Made by a program: the position numbers and the translations under genes
The notes under the pieces: generated by a model
What the model was told of the DNA's origin: nothing
What the model saw: the letters and a program-made list of their open reading frames with translations, nothing else
Database searches by the model: none
Shown here: positions 46,801-55,810 of the stretch, piece after piece
How the letters are laid out: the number at the start of each line of letters is the position of its first letter
Numbering within the stretch: position 1 is the first letter of the stretch
Source: Engraulis encrasicolus
Taxonomy: Eukaryota; Chordata; Actinopteri; Clupeiformes; Engraulidae
DNA: 64,000 bases
Direction: 5' to 3'
Assembly: GCF_034702125.1 (NCBI RefSeq)
Contig: NC_085869.1
Coordinates: 18,926,177-18,990,176 of the forward strand

Positions 46801-47516
46801 AGTACTCTATATTCCCATACTCCTGTGGAATGCAACAAAAAAACCTGTTTTGCATTGTCTCTCCAATAAAACTGTACCATTGACAATGGCTAAAATATAC
46901 CAATAATGTCCAGGATACCCAACAGTCGTGTTTTTTTAAGGTTTCGTGATACATCATAATGGAAAGTCTCACCTTGAATGTTTCTTTCAAGTCTTCTTCT
47001 GAGAATGTCTTTGGAATCATTACAAAGATTCTAGTCAACTCCTCATCCTCTACATCCCTGTGGCTTCCGGATGACCTAGACTGGGCAATGAACACCTGAT
47101 ACGTGGAAAGAATAGCAAGATGATAAATTAAAACCACGCTCCGATGTCTTGCTAAGTAATTAAGTAAGAACTCGTTAAACTGTTTGGCAGCAACAGCGTG
47201 CCACTGTTGAGATTTTTTTTTTAAATCGAGAAAACAAGGTCCAAACCTTGATGGGTTTGGTTCCTTCCACCAAACACTTCCCATGCATTTCTTCCATGGC
47301 TGTACAAGCTTGGGAGGATTTGGAGAATTTCACAAAGGCCACACCTTTGGACTCTTTTGTATGTTTGTCCTTTACTACCCATATGTCCTGGATTTCTCCA
47401 AAGGTCGAAAAATGATCTCTAATATTATCTTCTGTTATACTCTTGCTGGCTACCAAAAACAACCTGCTGTTGGGTGGTTCGTCCAAGTAGGACGACGGCC
47501 TGGTGTTGTCTTCCAT
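43680..47516 (-). CDS. rbm45: rbm45 (RNA-binding motif protein 45), complete, nine coding exons
   Basis: Nuclear RNA-binding protein (Drb1) with four RRM-type domains and a homo-oligomerisation segment; in mammals it is linked to splicing, m6A-associated complexes and neurodegeneration inclusions. Exons: 47247-47516, 46973-47095, 46696-46822, 46474-46587, 46201-46377, 45858-45987, 44823-44919, 44384-44547, 43680-43872. They sum to 1,395 nt, 464 codons plus TGA, near the human length of about 475. RRM1 lies at about residues 18-93 ([15 protein letters not shown]), RRM2 at 111-180 ([15 protein letters not shown]), RRM3 at about 225-315 and RRM4 at 381-455 ([16 protein letters not shown]). The C-terminus KRQRTY is the conserved nuclear-localisation tail. 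The ATG at 47516 opens [18 protein letters not shown]; the DEPPNSR motif matches human. All splice sites are GT-AG and in phase. It is divergent from the cytochrome c gene. Confidence 0.97.
44384..44547 (-). CDS. rbm45: rbm45 exon 8 (start of RRM4)
   Basis: 164 nt, phase 0 in and 2 out; acceptor ATTTTAG, donor TTTTG|GTATGG. It encodes a variable linker, then [20 protein letters not shown]. Confidence 0.93.
44613..44766 (-). mobile_element. A-tailed tRNA SINE in rbm45 intron 7
   Basis: GACTTTATTTATGATAGGAC, GGAATCGAACCCCGGTCAGC and TTTGGCCACAGCAGGACC: reverse copy of the 10267-10408 family, between exons 7 and 8. Confidence 0.8.
44823..44919 (-). CDS. rbm45: rbm45 exon 7
   Basis: 97 nt; acceptor CCTCAG, donor ACT|GTAAGT. 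It encodes [20 protein letters not shown], the conserved oligomerisation-associated segment, shorter than human after SGSQ. Confidence 0.92.
45025..45186 (-). mobile_element. A-tailed tRNA SINE in rbm45 intron 6
   Basis: Second reverse copy in rbm45: GACTTTATTTGATAGGAC, GGAATTGAACCCGGGTCAGC, TTGGCCACGGCAGGGCC. Confidence 0.8.
45473..45620. mobile_element. truncated hAT-like copy in rbm45 intron 6
   Basis: CAGGGCTCTAATTTAAC and GTGGCTAGTAAGTTGGT match 473-834, lacking its nested insert and right end. Confidence 0.6.
45858..45987 (-). CDS. rbm45: rbm45 exon 6 (RRM3)
   Basis: 130 nt; acceptor TTTCCAG, donor ACCAG|GTGAAA. It encodes [20 protein letters not shown] then [18 protein letters not shown]. 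Confidence 0.94.
46201..46377 (-). CDS. rbm45: rbm45 exon 5 (start of RRM3), tandem AAGCAG acceptor
   Basis: 177 nt; donor CAAAG|GTAATT. The acceptor reads GTGAAGCAG, so splicing can start at 46377 or, three bases later, at 46374; both keep frame and change Ala-Asp to Asp. It encodes [20 protein letters not shown]. Confidence 0.9.
46474..46587 (-). CDS. rbm45: rbm45 exon 4
   Basis: 114 nt, phase 2 in and 1 out; acceptor CCCCTCAG, donor AGTG|GTACAG. It encodes [20 protein letters not shown] and a poorly conserved linker. Confidence 0.9.
46696..46822 (-). CDS. rbm45: rbm45 exon 3 (RRM2)
   Basis: 127 nt, 42 codons plus one base, encoding [20 protein letters not shown] and KGLGYVRF. The donor is AAAA|GTAAGA; the split codon A|CT gives Thr where I recall Ser in human. 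Confidence 0.94.
46973..47095 (-). CDS. rbm45: rbm45 exon 2 (linker and start of RRM2)
   Basis: 123 nt, 41 codons, starting [20 protein letters not shown]; acceptor ATCAG, donor AAG|GTGAGA. Confidence 0.95.
47247..47516 (-). CDS. rbm45: rbm45 exon 1 (RRM1)
   Basis: 270 nt, 90 codons, phase 0 end at KPIK; donor AAG|GTTTGG. It contains RRM1 with [17 protein letters not shown]. Confidence 0.95.
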
Positions 47517-48000
47517 TTTAACCAGGTAACGAAGCGGGCAATCGTTCTTATCGGTCTATTAATGTAGGTAAATTGTTAAATTTAGTTCATCTCAGTAAAT
47601 AAATGAAAAATCTAGGCATCTGCGCGACGCACATAGAACCATAGCAAAATCTCTGACCATAGATATGGCAACGATTGCATCACGTGACGATAATTTGGCG
47701 TCTCTCGAGGAAATTTACAGCGCCTCTGTCGGGGTGGCGAATAGTGTGGATACATTATGGTACTCAAATTACATTCTGGGAAATGGGTTTGTCATGTCAG
47801 AAGCCTCTTATGCAACATGTCAAATACACTCATTTGAGTATTTTACACGATATGTTTACACGATATGTAATTATATTAACTACATATTAATTGGCATCAA
47901 AGAACCTTATGAAATGCTCCGGTGTCGCTGATGTAAGCAATATGTGGAAATGACGTCAACCCACCCTGTGATTCACCTTATTTAGCCTTAGCTTGTAGCT
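47517..48000. promoter_or_regulatory. divergent rbm45-cytochrome c promoter region
   Basis: The interval between the rbm45 start codon and the presumed first exon of the cytochrome c gene is about 0.5 kb. Visible motifs: TGACGTCA, a palindromic CRE, at 47951-47958; TCACGTGAC, an E-box/USF-type site, at 47680-47688; ACATTCTGGGAAATG at 47771-47785, close to a ZNF143 site in reverse; and a GC-rich TGCGCGACGCA near 47621 resembling an NRF-1 site. CRE and NRF-1 sites are known in vertebrate somatic cytochrome c promoters. No TATA box was recognised. Confidence 0.6.
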
Positions 48001-48091
48001 TTGAGCGGTCATTTTTACCGGCTCGCACGCAACGTGAGGAAGTCAGCGGGTTGTGGGACCCTCGATAAGACACGAATCTCGTCCATAACAG
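48001..48091 (+). other. cytochrome c non-coding exon 1 (5' UTR)
   Basis: CCATAACAG|GTACGG at 48091/48092 is a good donor, and the first coding exon begins after TTCTTACAG at 48907, five bases before ATG. The implied intron is 816 bp. The exact 5' end is unknown; it probably lies around 47990-48020, some 40 bases after the CRE. Confidence 0.65.
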
Positions 48092-48912
48092 GTACGGCAA
48101 CTAATCATTGGGTTGATGTATGTTTAATGAAGTTGTTTGTACATTTCTTTCTGTTCATTTTTCGAGATCTTTCTTGGAATCTTGTGGGAGTTATTTTTGC
48201 GTAATATGAATGCTAACGCTAGCACCTATGACTACTTCTGCTCGGATGACCGGTTACACGTTTCAGCTGTAACTTGGATTGATTATGTAATGTTTTGCCT
48301 TTTAAAATTGAGGTTTAAAGATGCCAGTGGTTGTGTCGCGTCAGGGTGTGGAAAGCGTAAACAAGATTTTTCAGTTCCTGACATTCCTAAGCTAGTTGAC
48401 TAGCTCAAGAATCGGCTTTTGAGGCGTGAACATTCGGCCGTAGTGAACCTGTGAAGTTGGTCTACTTGGATGGTCAGTTGGCATTTGATGGCTATTGCAA
48501 TTTGACCAGCTTGTTATTAATAACACTGAACACTTGAAGTAGCTTGGTGTTGCGCCCGCCTCAAGAAGACGGTAGTTGTCATTCCAGCGATTTCTACCAG
48601 TCGGGGCATGCGTTCTGAAGCATTTCGACCCTGGTATGTAAGAAAGAAGGTCAAACTTGTGAGCTAGCGCAAGCTAACTAATGTTAGCAATCTGAAGCGA
48701 CACCGGCTTTTTGGATGTTGCGCAAGGGCCATCGCGTCATTCCATTACGAAAAGTGGTCCCCTGTTCGTCGCAGTGTGTTTTGGTTTTGTAACCCAGTTG
48801 AATTGGAGGATTCATTTGCGCTCAAGTTGACCGTATAGCGTAGCTTATACTACAGAGCTAACTGATATTAATTTGTAACGTCTTGGTATCTTTTACGATT
48901 CTTACAGATATA

Positions 48913-49081
48913 ATGGGAGACGTAAACAAAGGAAAGAAGGTTTTCGTTCAGAAGTGTGCGCAGTGCCACACGCTTGATGAAGGAGGAAAGCACAAAGTCG
49001 GGCCCAACCTTTGGGGTCTCTTCGGTCGCAAGACGGGGCAGGCTGAAGGTTACTCCTACACGGATGCCAACAAAGCGAAAG
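48913..49081 (+). CDS. cycsb: cytochrome c coding exon 1
   Basis: 169 nt from ATG to the donor AAAG|GTAACT. It encodes residues 1-56, with the CAQCH heme-binding motif, and the first base of Gly57. An upstream in-frame ATG at 48883 lies in the intron and is not used if the acceptor at 48907 is. Confidence 0.95.
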
Positions 49082-49323
49082 GTAACTTGCAAATATTTTT
49101 AAGGTTGATGTGATAATGGCGCTCTCCTAGTCCACGTTCACTGAGTATTATCTGACGATCATGAATGTGTTTTTTAGGTATTACCTGGGACGAGAAGACC
49201 CTCAATATCTACTTGGAAAACCCCAAGAAATACATTCCTGGTACCAAGATGATCTTTGCTGGCATCAAGAAGAAGGGTGAACGCGCTGATCTTATAGCAT
49301 ACATGAAGAGTGCCACTTCATAG
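48913..49323 (+). CDS. cycsb: cytochrome c (Cyct-like ohnologue), complete
   Basis: Soluble heme protein of the mitochondrial intermembrane space; it carries electrons from complex III to complex IV and activates Apaf-1 in apoptosis. CDS is 48913-49081 joined to 49178-49323, 104 codons plus TAG. Heme motif CAQCH holds Cys15, Cys18 and His19 (14, 17, 18 without Met); axial Met81 lies in PGTKMIFAG. The intron splits the Gly codon after NKAK, the usual animal position. Lysines equivalent to mature 7, 8, 25, 27, 39, 72 and 73 are kept. [27 protein letters not shown] and MIFAGIKKK resemble mouse testis cytochrome c more than somatic CYCS, as far as I recall those sequences. Glu45 replaces the usual Pro, and the C-terminus SATS is one residue short. 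Divergent from rbm45. The fish name cycsb is my assignment. Confidence 0.95.
49178..49323 (+). CDS. cycsb: cytochrome c coding exon 2
   Basis: 146 nt after acceptor TTTTTTAG. It encodes [20 protein letters not shown] then [20 protein letters not shown] and AYMKSATS, stop TAG. Confidence 0.95.
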
Positions 49324-49854
49324 ACTCTTGTTGCATTTCTTTTTTTTTATTGCCAGTTCTACCATCATGTCGTGTCTTATTTGTCTTGTTTTTCTCTTGT
49401 TTCCTGTCGGGAGGATCACATCGCTCTTAAACAACCACGTTTAAGCCTTAGTAGGTCTTCAATAGTTACCTTTATTTTTTTCCTTATTTACACGAGTCTC
49501 ACTTGCCAACAGCTGATGTTTTCGCAGTGATCAGGTCATTGTTCATCATGTGACTCCAGTTCATTCTTTCGCCTTGAATGAGTTAAGTATATCCCCTGGT
49601 TTAACAGGTGCTGTTATGATAAGTTATTGAACAATGTCTCACAACATGCCTTGTAAATCTGGATCAAACGACTGTATAAGAATCATTACTGTTCTCTTTC
49701 TCTGGTCTTAATTTGTCATTTGAACTTGTCTTATTTATGAGGTGTTTTTGGGTAGAACCAAATAGTTATTGAATTATGTATTCTGTCCTGCCCAAGGAAT
49801 GTAAATGTCAACGTTTCCTTGTGCTGATAATGTCAGTCTTATTCATCAGCATGA

Positions 49855-49860
49855 AATAAA
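49855..49860 (+). terminator. cytochrome c poly(A) signal
   Basis: AATAAA about 530 nt after the stop codon, in an AT-rich stretch with no earlier AATAAA seen. Confidence 0.75.
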
Positions 49861-50389
49861 CAATTTTATCATAAATTAACATTATTTTCCTTATTTATTT
49901 TCTTTAAGTATGTAAAGCTACAAGGTTTCCTGAATTGTTTTGCTTGGTTACTGGCAGTACATCAAATGGCCACATCTTTCATAGATTCATATTATATGGT
50001 CAGGGATGCTACACAGGCATGGCCTTATGAAGGTTTATGAAGGTATGAGGAAGGATTCAAAACTAGGTTTACATTACTGAAGATAAATAGTATGAAGCAC
50101 ATGTTGGACTTGCAGAATGGTTCATTTAGATGATGCAAATCTGTGAATAGTTATGGTCAAATGTGACTGACTGGGATATGGTTTATTTGTGTCTTCTGCT
50201 GGTCCTCTGAGCAAGTGTATACAGGGTGTCCCAAAATAATGTGCAATTAAACCTTCATGACAAAGTGCATCAGATTGTAGATTGTAGACATTTTATTCCA
50301 TCGCCTGTTCTCAAACTGACACAGGCACTGCTGACTAAGGGAATTGCAGTCCCTTTCAATGGCTTCAGTGAATTACAGGTCAGTGAGTG

Positions 50390-50610
50390 TAGACCAGGTT
50401 CCACCTATTCAAACTTGGGGCCCAGTTGAAATTTTCACAAATGGTTGGGGCCCACCTCTGACCCAATACAACTCAAATGGCCAACAGCGACACATGCATG
50501 CACACAGATAATCATATTTTTAGAAAATGCTTTCAAGCACCAATGGAATACTGACAAGGCCCATCAGTGGGCCCTGGCCCACAGTTTGAGAATCACTGGC
50601 ATCGCCTATA
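50390..50610. mobile_element. probable hAT-like fragment
   Basis: ACTTGGGGCCCAGTTG at the left and GGCCCACAGTTTGAGAATCA CTG at the right, with GGGCCCACC motifs. Confidence 0.45.
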
Positions 50611-51317
50611 CATCTTCCTTCACGTCAGCCTATCTTGATCTGTAGACACTTCAGAATACACTTACAAGCCTGACCTTGCTGTCATCAGGTACTTCAGTGA
50701 ATGAGCCTCAGTTCCTTGAAGGGGATGACCGTCAGTGACGTTAAAATCTGGTTAAAGTGATAAACATGGCTATGTAAACCTACAGGAAGTTGTAAATCTG
50801 ATAATAGATGACCTGTAGGTGTAAGTTTAGTTAAGAATATGACTACTTGAATCAAGGCTCTTTGTTGAGCTGATTTCCAGGTGAACCTAACGATTTTTTT
50901 TTCACTGGACCCCACTTTCTTGGAATATTCCCCTGAAATGAAAACTATTTGACCTTCTCACCTGGACTAAAAGCACTCAGGGTCAATTCGTGGTTCAGTT
51001 CTAAAGGTCTGAGACTGATCCCCCCCCCCCTCATATCACTCATGTCAGATCCCTTTGGGGGAAGCTGCCGACAACAGATCTTTATGACGAGCAGATAGTA
51101 TAGCATGGCCACACCCTTTGGACTATTGTGTAATTTGTGAGTCACTAGGTGAAACTTCTTTACAAAATATTCTGCATTCCTCAATGCTGCCATCTGCTGG
51201 ATGTTATGCGTAATGCTCACTGAATATTCCTCTAGTCCAGGGGTTCCCAAACTTTGCCATGACAAGGTCCCCTATACCAGTACATTCCAGCCAAGGCCCC
51301 CCTCACATGTCTCAATC

Positions 51318-51412
51318 ATGCAAGGGGGCAGCCCCCAATGGCACCCCAAGGGAGCAGTGCGGCTGGACAGTACCATGCTCAGGGTAACTCAGTCATAGAG
51401 GAGGACGGGGAG
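51318..51412 (-). mobile_element. diverged CTTT-tailed SINE fragment
   Basis: GCAAGGGGGCAGCCCC, GGAGCAGTGCGGCTGGACAG and TACCATGCTCAGGGTAAC match the SINE body in reverse. Confidence 0.6.
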
Positions 51413-52388
51413 AACATTGGACACTCCAATCCATTTGCATTAGGCTTTCTATTGCTAGACACCCAGTTATACTTTTGAATGGCCGTGCAACACTCTCTCA
51501 ATTCCCCCTGAGACAGGAGAAATCCGTATTCACCTTTTAACACTTCCTCCTACAATGATGTAAAAATCGTCATTTTGTGTCATTGTAGGAGGAAGTGTAA
51601 GAGAGGTGGATTTCTGTTGAGACTACAAGTCTTTTTCCCACCCTTTCAACCCGCCCATAGGGGTTGGACCTAATGCGCTAACAGACCTATCACAAATCAG
51701 TGTGTCAGTGCTTTTGAAATCACTGGCATTGAGGCTCCAGTAAGTCACTAGGCTCATACGACTTAGATTTTTGTCGATCGATGGAGAAAAAACATGTGAG
51801 CGAGAACTTGTTTTCACGATGTGGGTGTTATTAAAACAGCGCATTTAAAGTCGGCCACAAATATGAACGAGACGATGAGCTCACACCAGCCAGTTTGTAT
51901 ACACCCATGAGTGAGTTGTTGACTAACCAGTTCATGGGCTCGTGACCTCGGAGGCGGTCTGCAGACGAGCGATGAAGGGGATAAGCAACTGCAGAGGTTG
52001 CAAGATCTGACTGCAGTTGCATTCATCACGCGATAGTTTGACACCATGTGACATGTCACCTCGTCAACACAACATCACAGAAATGTTGAAGTTTGACAGG
52101 AAATCTAACCGTCAAGCAGCATTTTCATCCAGAATGCATTGCTGTCTAAATGTGCATGCATGCGTTGATGACTAATCGAATGCACTTACTGGCAGAGCTG
52201 CCTGGGTGTGGCCGGTGGAACTCGAGCATTGCAATGCAATATGGGGATTGTTGTCACAAATCCACTAAAAAGTCGTTTTCTGCCTTTTCTCAGCCAAGAA
52301 GGCACCAAATTAGTGGGTAAACTACTACCCACTTTCAATACATTCATGTCTCCACCGGTGGAATGCCCCTTTAATTACTTTGCCCCAC

Positions 52389-52465
52389 CAACCTGGCAGG
52401 TTGGGAGTTGAACCGCCAACCTTTGGGCTACAAGTCTGATGCCCTAATTGCTCACCCATGACTAC
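52389..52465 (-). mobile_element. SINE head fragment
   Basis: CCTGGCAGGTTGGGAGTTGA, ACAAGTCTGATGCCCTAA and GCTCACCCATGAC are the reverse of the 5395-5716 tRNA-like head. Confidence 0.6.
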
Positions 52466-52693
52466 CCTGGTGCCCTGGTGTTGAGTATTGCTGACTATCT
52501 ATTTTTGTTATGTATTGACTTCAGACACAAAGTCTGTAACCCTGCCACCACCACAACCAGGATTAATGGGAATGACATCAAAATTACATCAGTACATATA
52601 ACTGGGTTCCATCATAAACAACAAACTGACTTTTAATTGTACGACTGACAATTTTGCACAACATTGTGCAAAAAGGGGCAACAGCGTCTATAC

Positions 52694-52790
52694 CAGGGGT
52701 GGGGAACCTATGTCTGGAGGGCCATTTACGACCCTTGAGGCTGTCTTATCCGGCCCCCGACATAATTTTAATGTTATGCACTTTCACATG
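52694..52790. mobile_element. hAT-like left-end fragment
   Basis: CAGGGGTGGGGAACCTATG and GGAGGGCCATTTACGACC; a related sequence lies at 54235-54500 (GTGGGGACCC..., AGGGGCCGGATAAGAC). Confidence 0.5.
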
Positions 52791-53240
52791 AACAGCCATA
52801 AAATCAACATCCAAAACATTACAAATGTTGAAGAATCAAAACTGTGCTGTGCTGTGGCCTGAAGAATGCATTCCTGACCATTGAATAACCAGACAAAACA
52901 CAAGAAGTTAGTTGAGATAAGAACAGTCAAAATACACCACCTCATCTTCAAGTCAGCTTTTATTGTCACTTTCATCATATGCACAAGACATACAAGGAAG
53001 AATGAAATTACGTTTTCTCTCTATACCATGCCAGGACAAGACATATACAAAACTGACATTTTTCAGACTGACATAAAGTGCAAGACAGGACAGGTAACAG
53101 TGATGGACTGGTAACAATGGACAATAATAAATAATAAATACAGTACAAATGAACATTTAACATTCAAAATTTAACATTCAACATGTAACAGAGATGAGAT
53201 AAGTAAGAATGTAGAATCTTTCAGTGGCACTGAAGATAGA

Positions 53241-53840
53241 CTTTGGCTGTGTCTCAAATCACGCACTTGTGCACTTCGGGCACTGTGTTTCAGTGCCTAG
53301 GGCGCTCACACTGAAAATTTCAGTTGAGCCAGTGCACTGAAAGTGCCAGGATGATCCCCTAACAATGGCGGAAAAATGCAGTGCTTGAATGATGGGCTGG
53401 ATCTCAAATGGCGCACTTGTGCACTTCGGGCACTATGTTTCAGTGCGTAACTAATACAGCATACACACTGAAACATGAACAATGACACAGAGGAAATGTG
53501 GCATTCAGTTCAGAGTTTGGTCAACAGTCCACTAATTCTGTAAGTACTGTTGATGGGGCACCAACCTTTTCATGCCAACCAAAAGTATTGTATGTGTGAT
53601 TGTTGTCCTTTGGGTTGCAGGAAATGTAAATACAAGCACCAGACGCTGGGCATTGTTAACAGTAGCCAACTGATATTTTGGCGAGCTAATGCCATGCTCA
53701 GCCGTCACTTCCAGCGAGGGCACAGTGCATAGTGCTCAAATTTTTCCACGGCACTATGCACTAAAGACCTCAGTGCACTGTGTGCACTGTGCACTGACTG
53801 TCAGTGCACTGACACAAGTGCGTGATTTGAGTCATAGCCT
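53241..53840. mobile_element. DNA element with long inverted ends
   Basis: GGCTGTGTCTCAAATCACGC at the left and GCGTGATTTGAGTCATAGCC at the right, with a second copy of the left end near 53390. No transposase domain recognised in the internal 60-aa frame. Confidence 0.65.
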
Positions 53841-53981
53841 CAGACTTATGTTTATTGATCTCAGAGGGAAATTTAGATCTCAGTAGACAAGCCCTCTGGC
53901 TCTCCATAATTGTTGGTGGATGTCAATGTGGACAAAAGTGTATTTATAGATGCTAAATAAGAATGGAAAAGGGCAGTCCAC

Positions 53982-54183
53982 CAGGCTTGTACGAAATTTC
54001 GTATGGAAAGAATTTCAATTCAAAGTAATGCCATAATACACTAGGTGGTGGTGTTCTATGTACTTTCAATGGGTGTTGTAGGTTAAATTCAAAGAAATTC
54101 AAGGTAATGGCACCACCTAGTGTTCGTATTATGGCATTATTTTGAATTGAAATTCTTTCCATTCAGAATTTCGTACAAGCCTG
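53982..54183. mobile_element. foldback hAT-like MITE
   Basis: CAGGCTTGTACGAAATTTCG at the left and its complement at the right, arms over 60 bp, perfect 8-bp duplication CAGTCCAC at 53974-53981 and 54184-54191. Confidence 0.85.
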
Positions 54184-55741
54184 CAGTCCACACCCAGAAT
54201 GCATTAGATTTGAGATTACAATGCACATCCCATTAAAGCAGTAGTGGGGACCCTTTTTCATTCGAGGGGCCACTTCAAATTTTATGACGTCCTCCAAGGA
54301 CAAACACAAACCATTTCCAACCGTACTTTAGGCCTACACAGTATATTGAAGGCGGCCACCTTTACAACAGACCCCAACTTCACTAGGTACCCTGAATGGG
54401 TTAACTGTATTGCAAATGTAATTTCTAACGTTTCGTAACAAAAGATGCCATATTTCATGTGAAACTGCATAACATTGAAATTATGTCAGGGGCCGGATAA
54501 GACACCTAGACATTCGGATAAGACAGATAAGAACTAGACATTCACATTCTTCACAGACCAACATGCTTGTTTTGTTGTATTTTTTTTCTTTTTCTCCTTT
54601 CCTCTCTAGATGAAACAACATTTTGCGGAATTTTAGTCTAGATACTCTTTCATGTGTAACGAGCCCTGAGGAAGGTCATCAGACCAAAAGCTTGGCTGCT
54701 AAAAAAGAACACAAAGACGATTTAAGTGTGCAGACATTTTTCTTTCTATTTAGTCTAGATACTCTGGAAAAGGACCGCCTGTCCTTGTCTGTTTGCCCAG
54801 AATCTGTACATCAGTCATTATGTCCACGGTCCTGTTATTGTCTTTGAATGGTAGGTCTGCCCACTGCGAAATAAGCTTAAAAATTAACATTATTAAATTA
54901 AAACAGTATTTTGTCCCTTCAGACATGTGAGATTGCTCAAGGACACTTCAGCCGGATGACATGGGATTTGAACCTGCAACCTTCTGATTCCAAGACCGAG
55001 CTCTTCACTCTTCCACAGCTGCATGACATGAACACCTGGCTGCCAAACTCTGAGACAGTGAAGTGATGCCACTTGGTAAGTCACCTCAGCACCTCCAATT
55101 CATTACAACAGTTGTGGATTATAGGACAGGGAAATGGGCCTACACAATGTCAACACGACAAACAAACATTTGTATGACTTACTGAGCAGTGAGCAGCTGA
55201 GCACGCATAATCTCAAGTTTTCATCAAACACTGGGCATGGTTACATTCCCCTGTATTTCTAGGAATGCAATTTCATTCTGTGCACAGTTCGCTTATACCT
55301 CGGCCCGGTCCTAGCCACAGGTAGGCTACTGTATATCCAGCAATGTTGAAGAATTGAAGAGTTCAGATGCAAAACCCCCTAAGTGCCTTTTCAGAAAATA
55401 ATCTTAATTCATTTGTATTTAATACAATGCCATCAAAATTGCATATTTTTTTCATTTCATCTATGTAATACAACTATTTATATGTATTATCAAGTACATG
55501 AATGTAAACCAAACAAACAACTGGGTTCTCTAAAAATACAGAAGTGCAGGTCTTCAGAAATGGAGTTAGGGGGTTTTGCATCTGAACTCTTCAATTTGAA
55601 AAAAAAAAACAACTGAATCCGGATCACCACCAAAATGTCATCACCTGTTCCTTGTGTTATTTCCAACAAATCCACAAAATTTCATCCAAATGCACTCAGA
55701 GAGGTGTGAAGGTGTTCGATAAAAAAATTGCCCCATCCCAC

Positions 55742-55788
<47 letters not shown>
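55742..55788. repeat. (AAT)n microsatellite
   Basis: About 47 bp of AAT beside the 1,343-bp duplication. Confidence 0.95.
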
Positions 55789-55791
<3 letters not shown>

Positions 55792-55810
55792 CAATAGGCA
55801 TAATAATCAC

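Noticed and set aside
53550..53732. Cys-rich 60-aa frame inside a DNA element, considered as a zinc-finger transposase remnant
   Set aside because: Cys and His spacing fits no finger class with confidence, and no neighbouring catalytic region is present.
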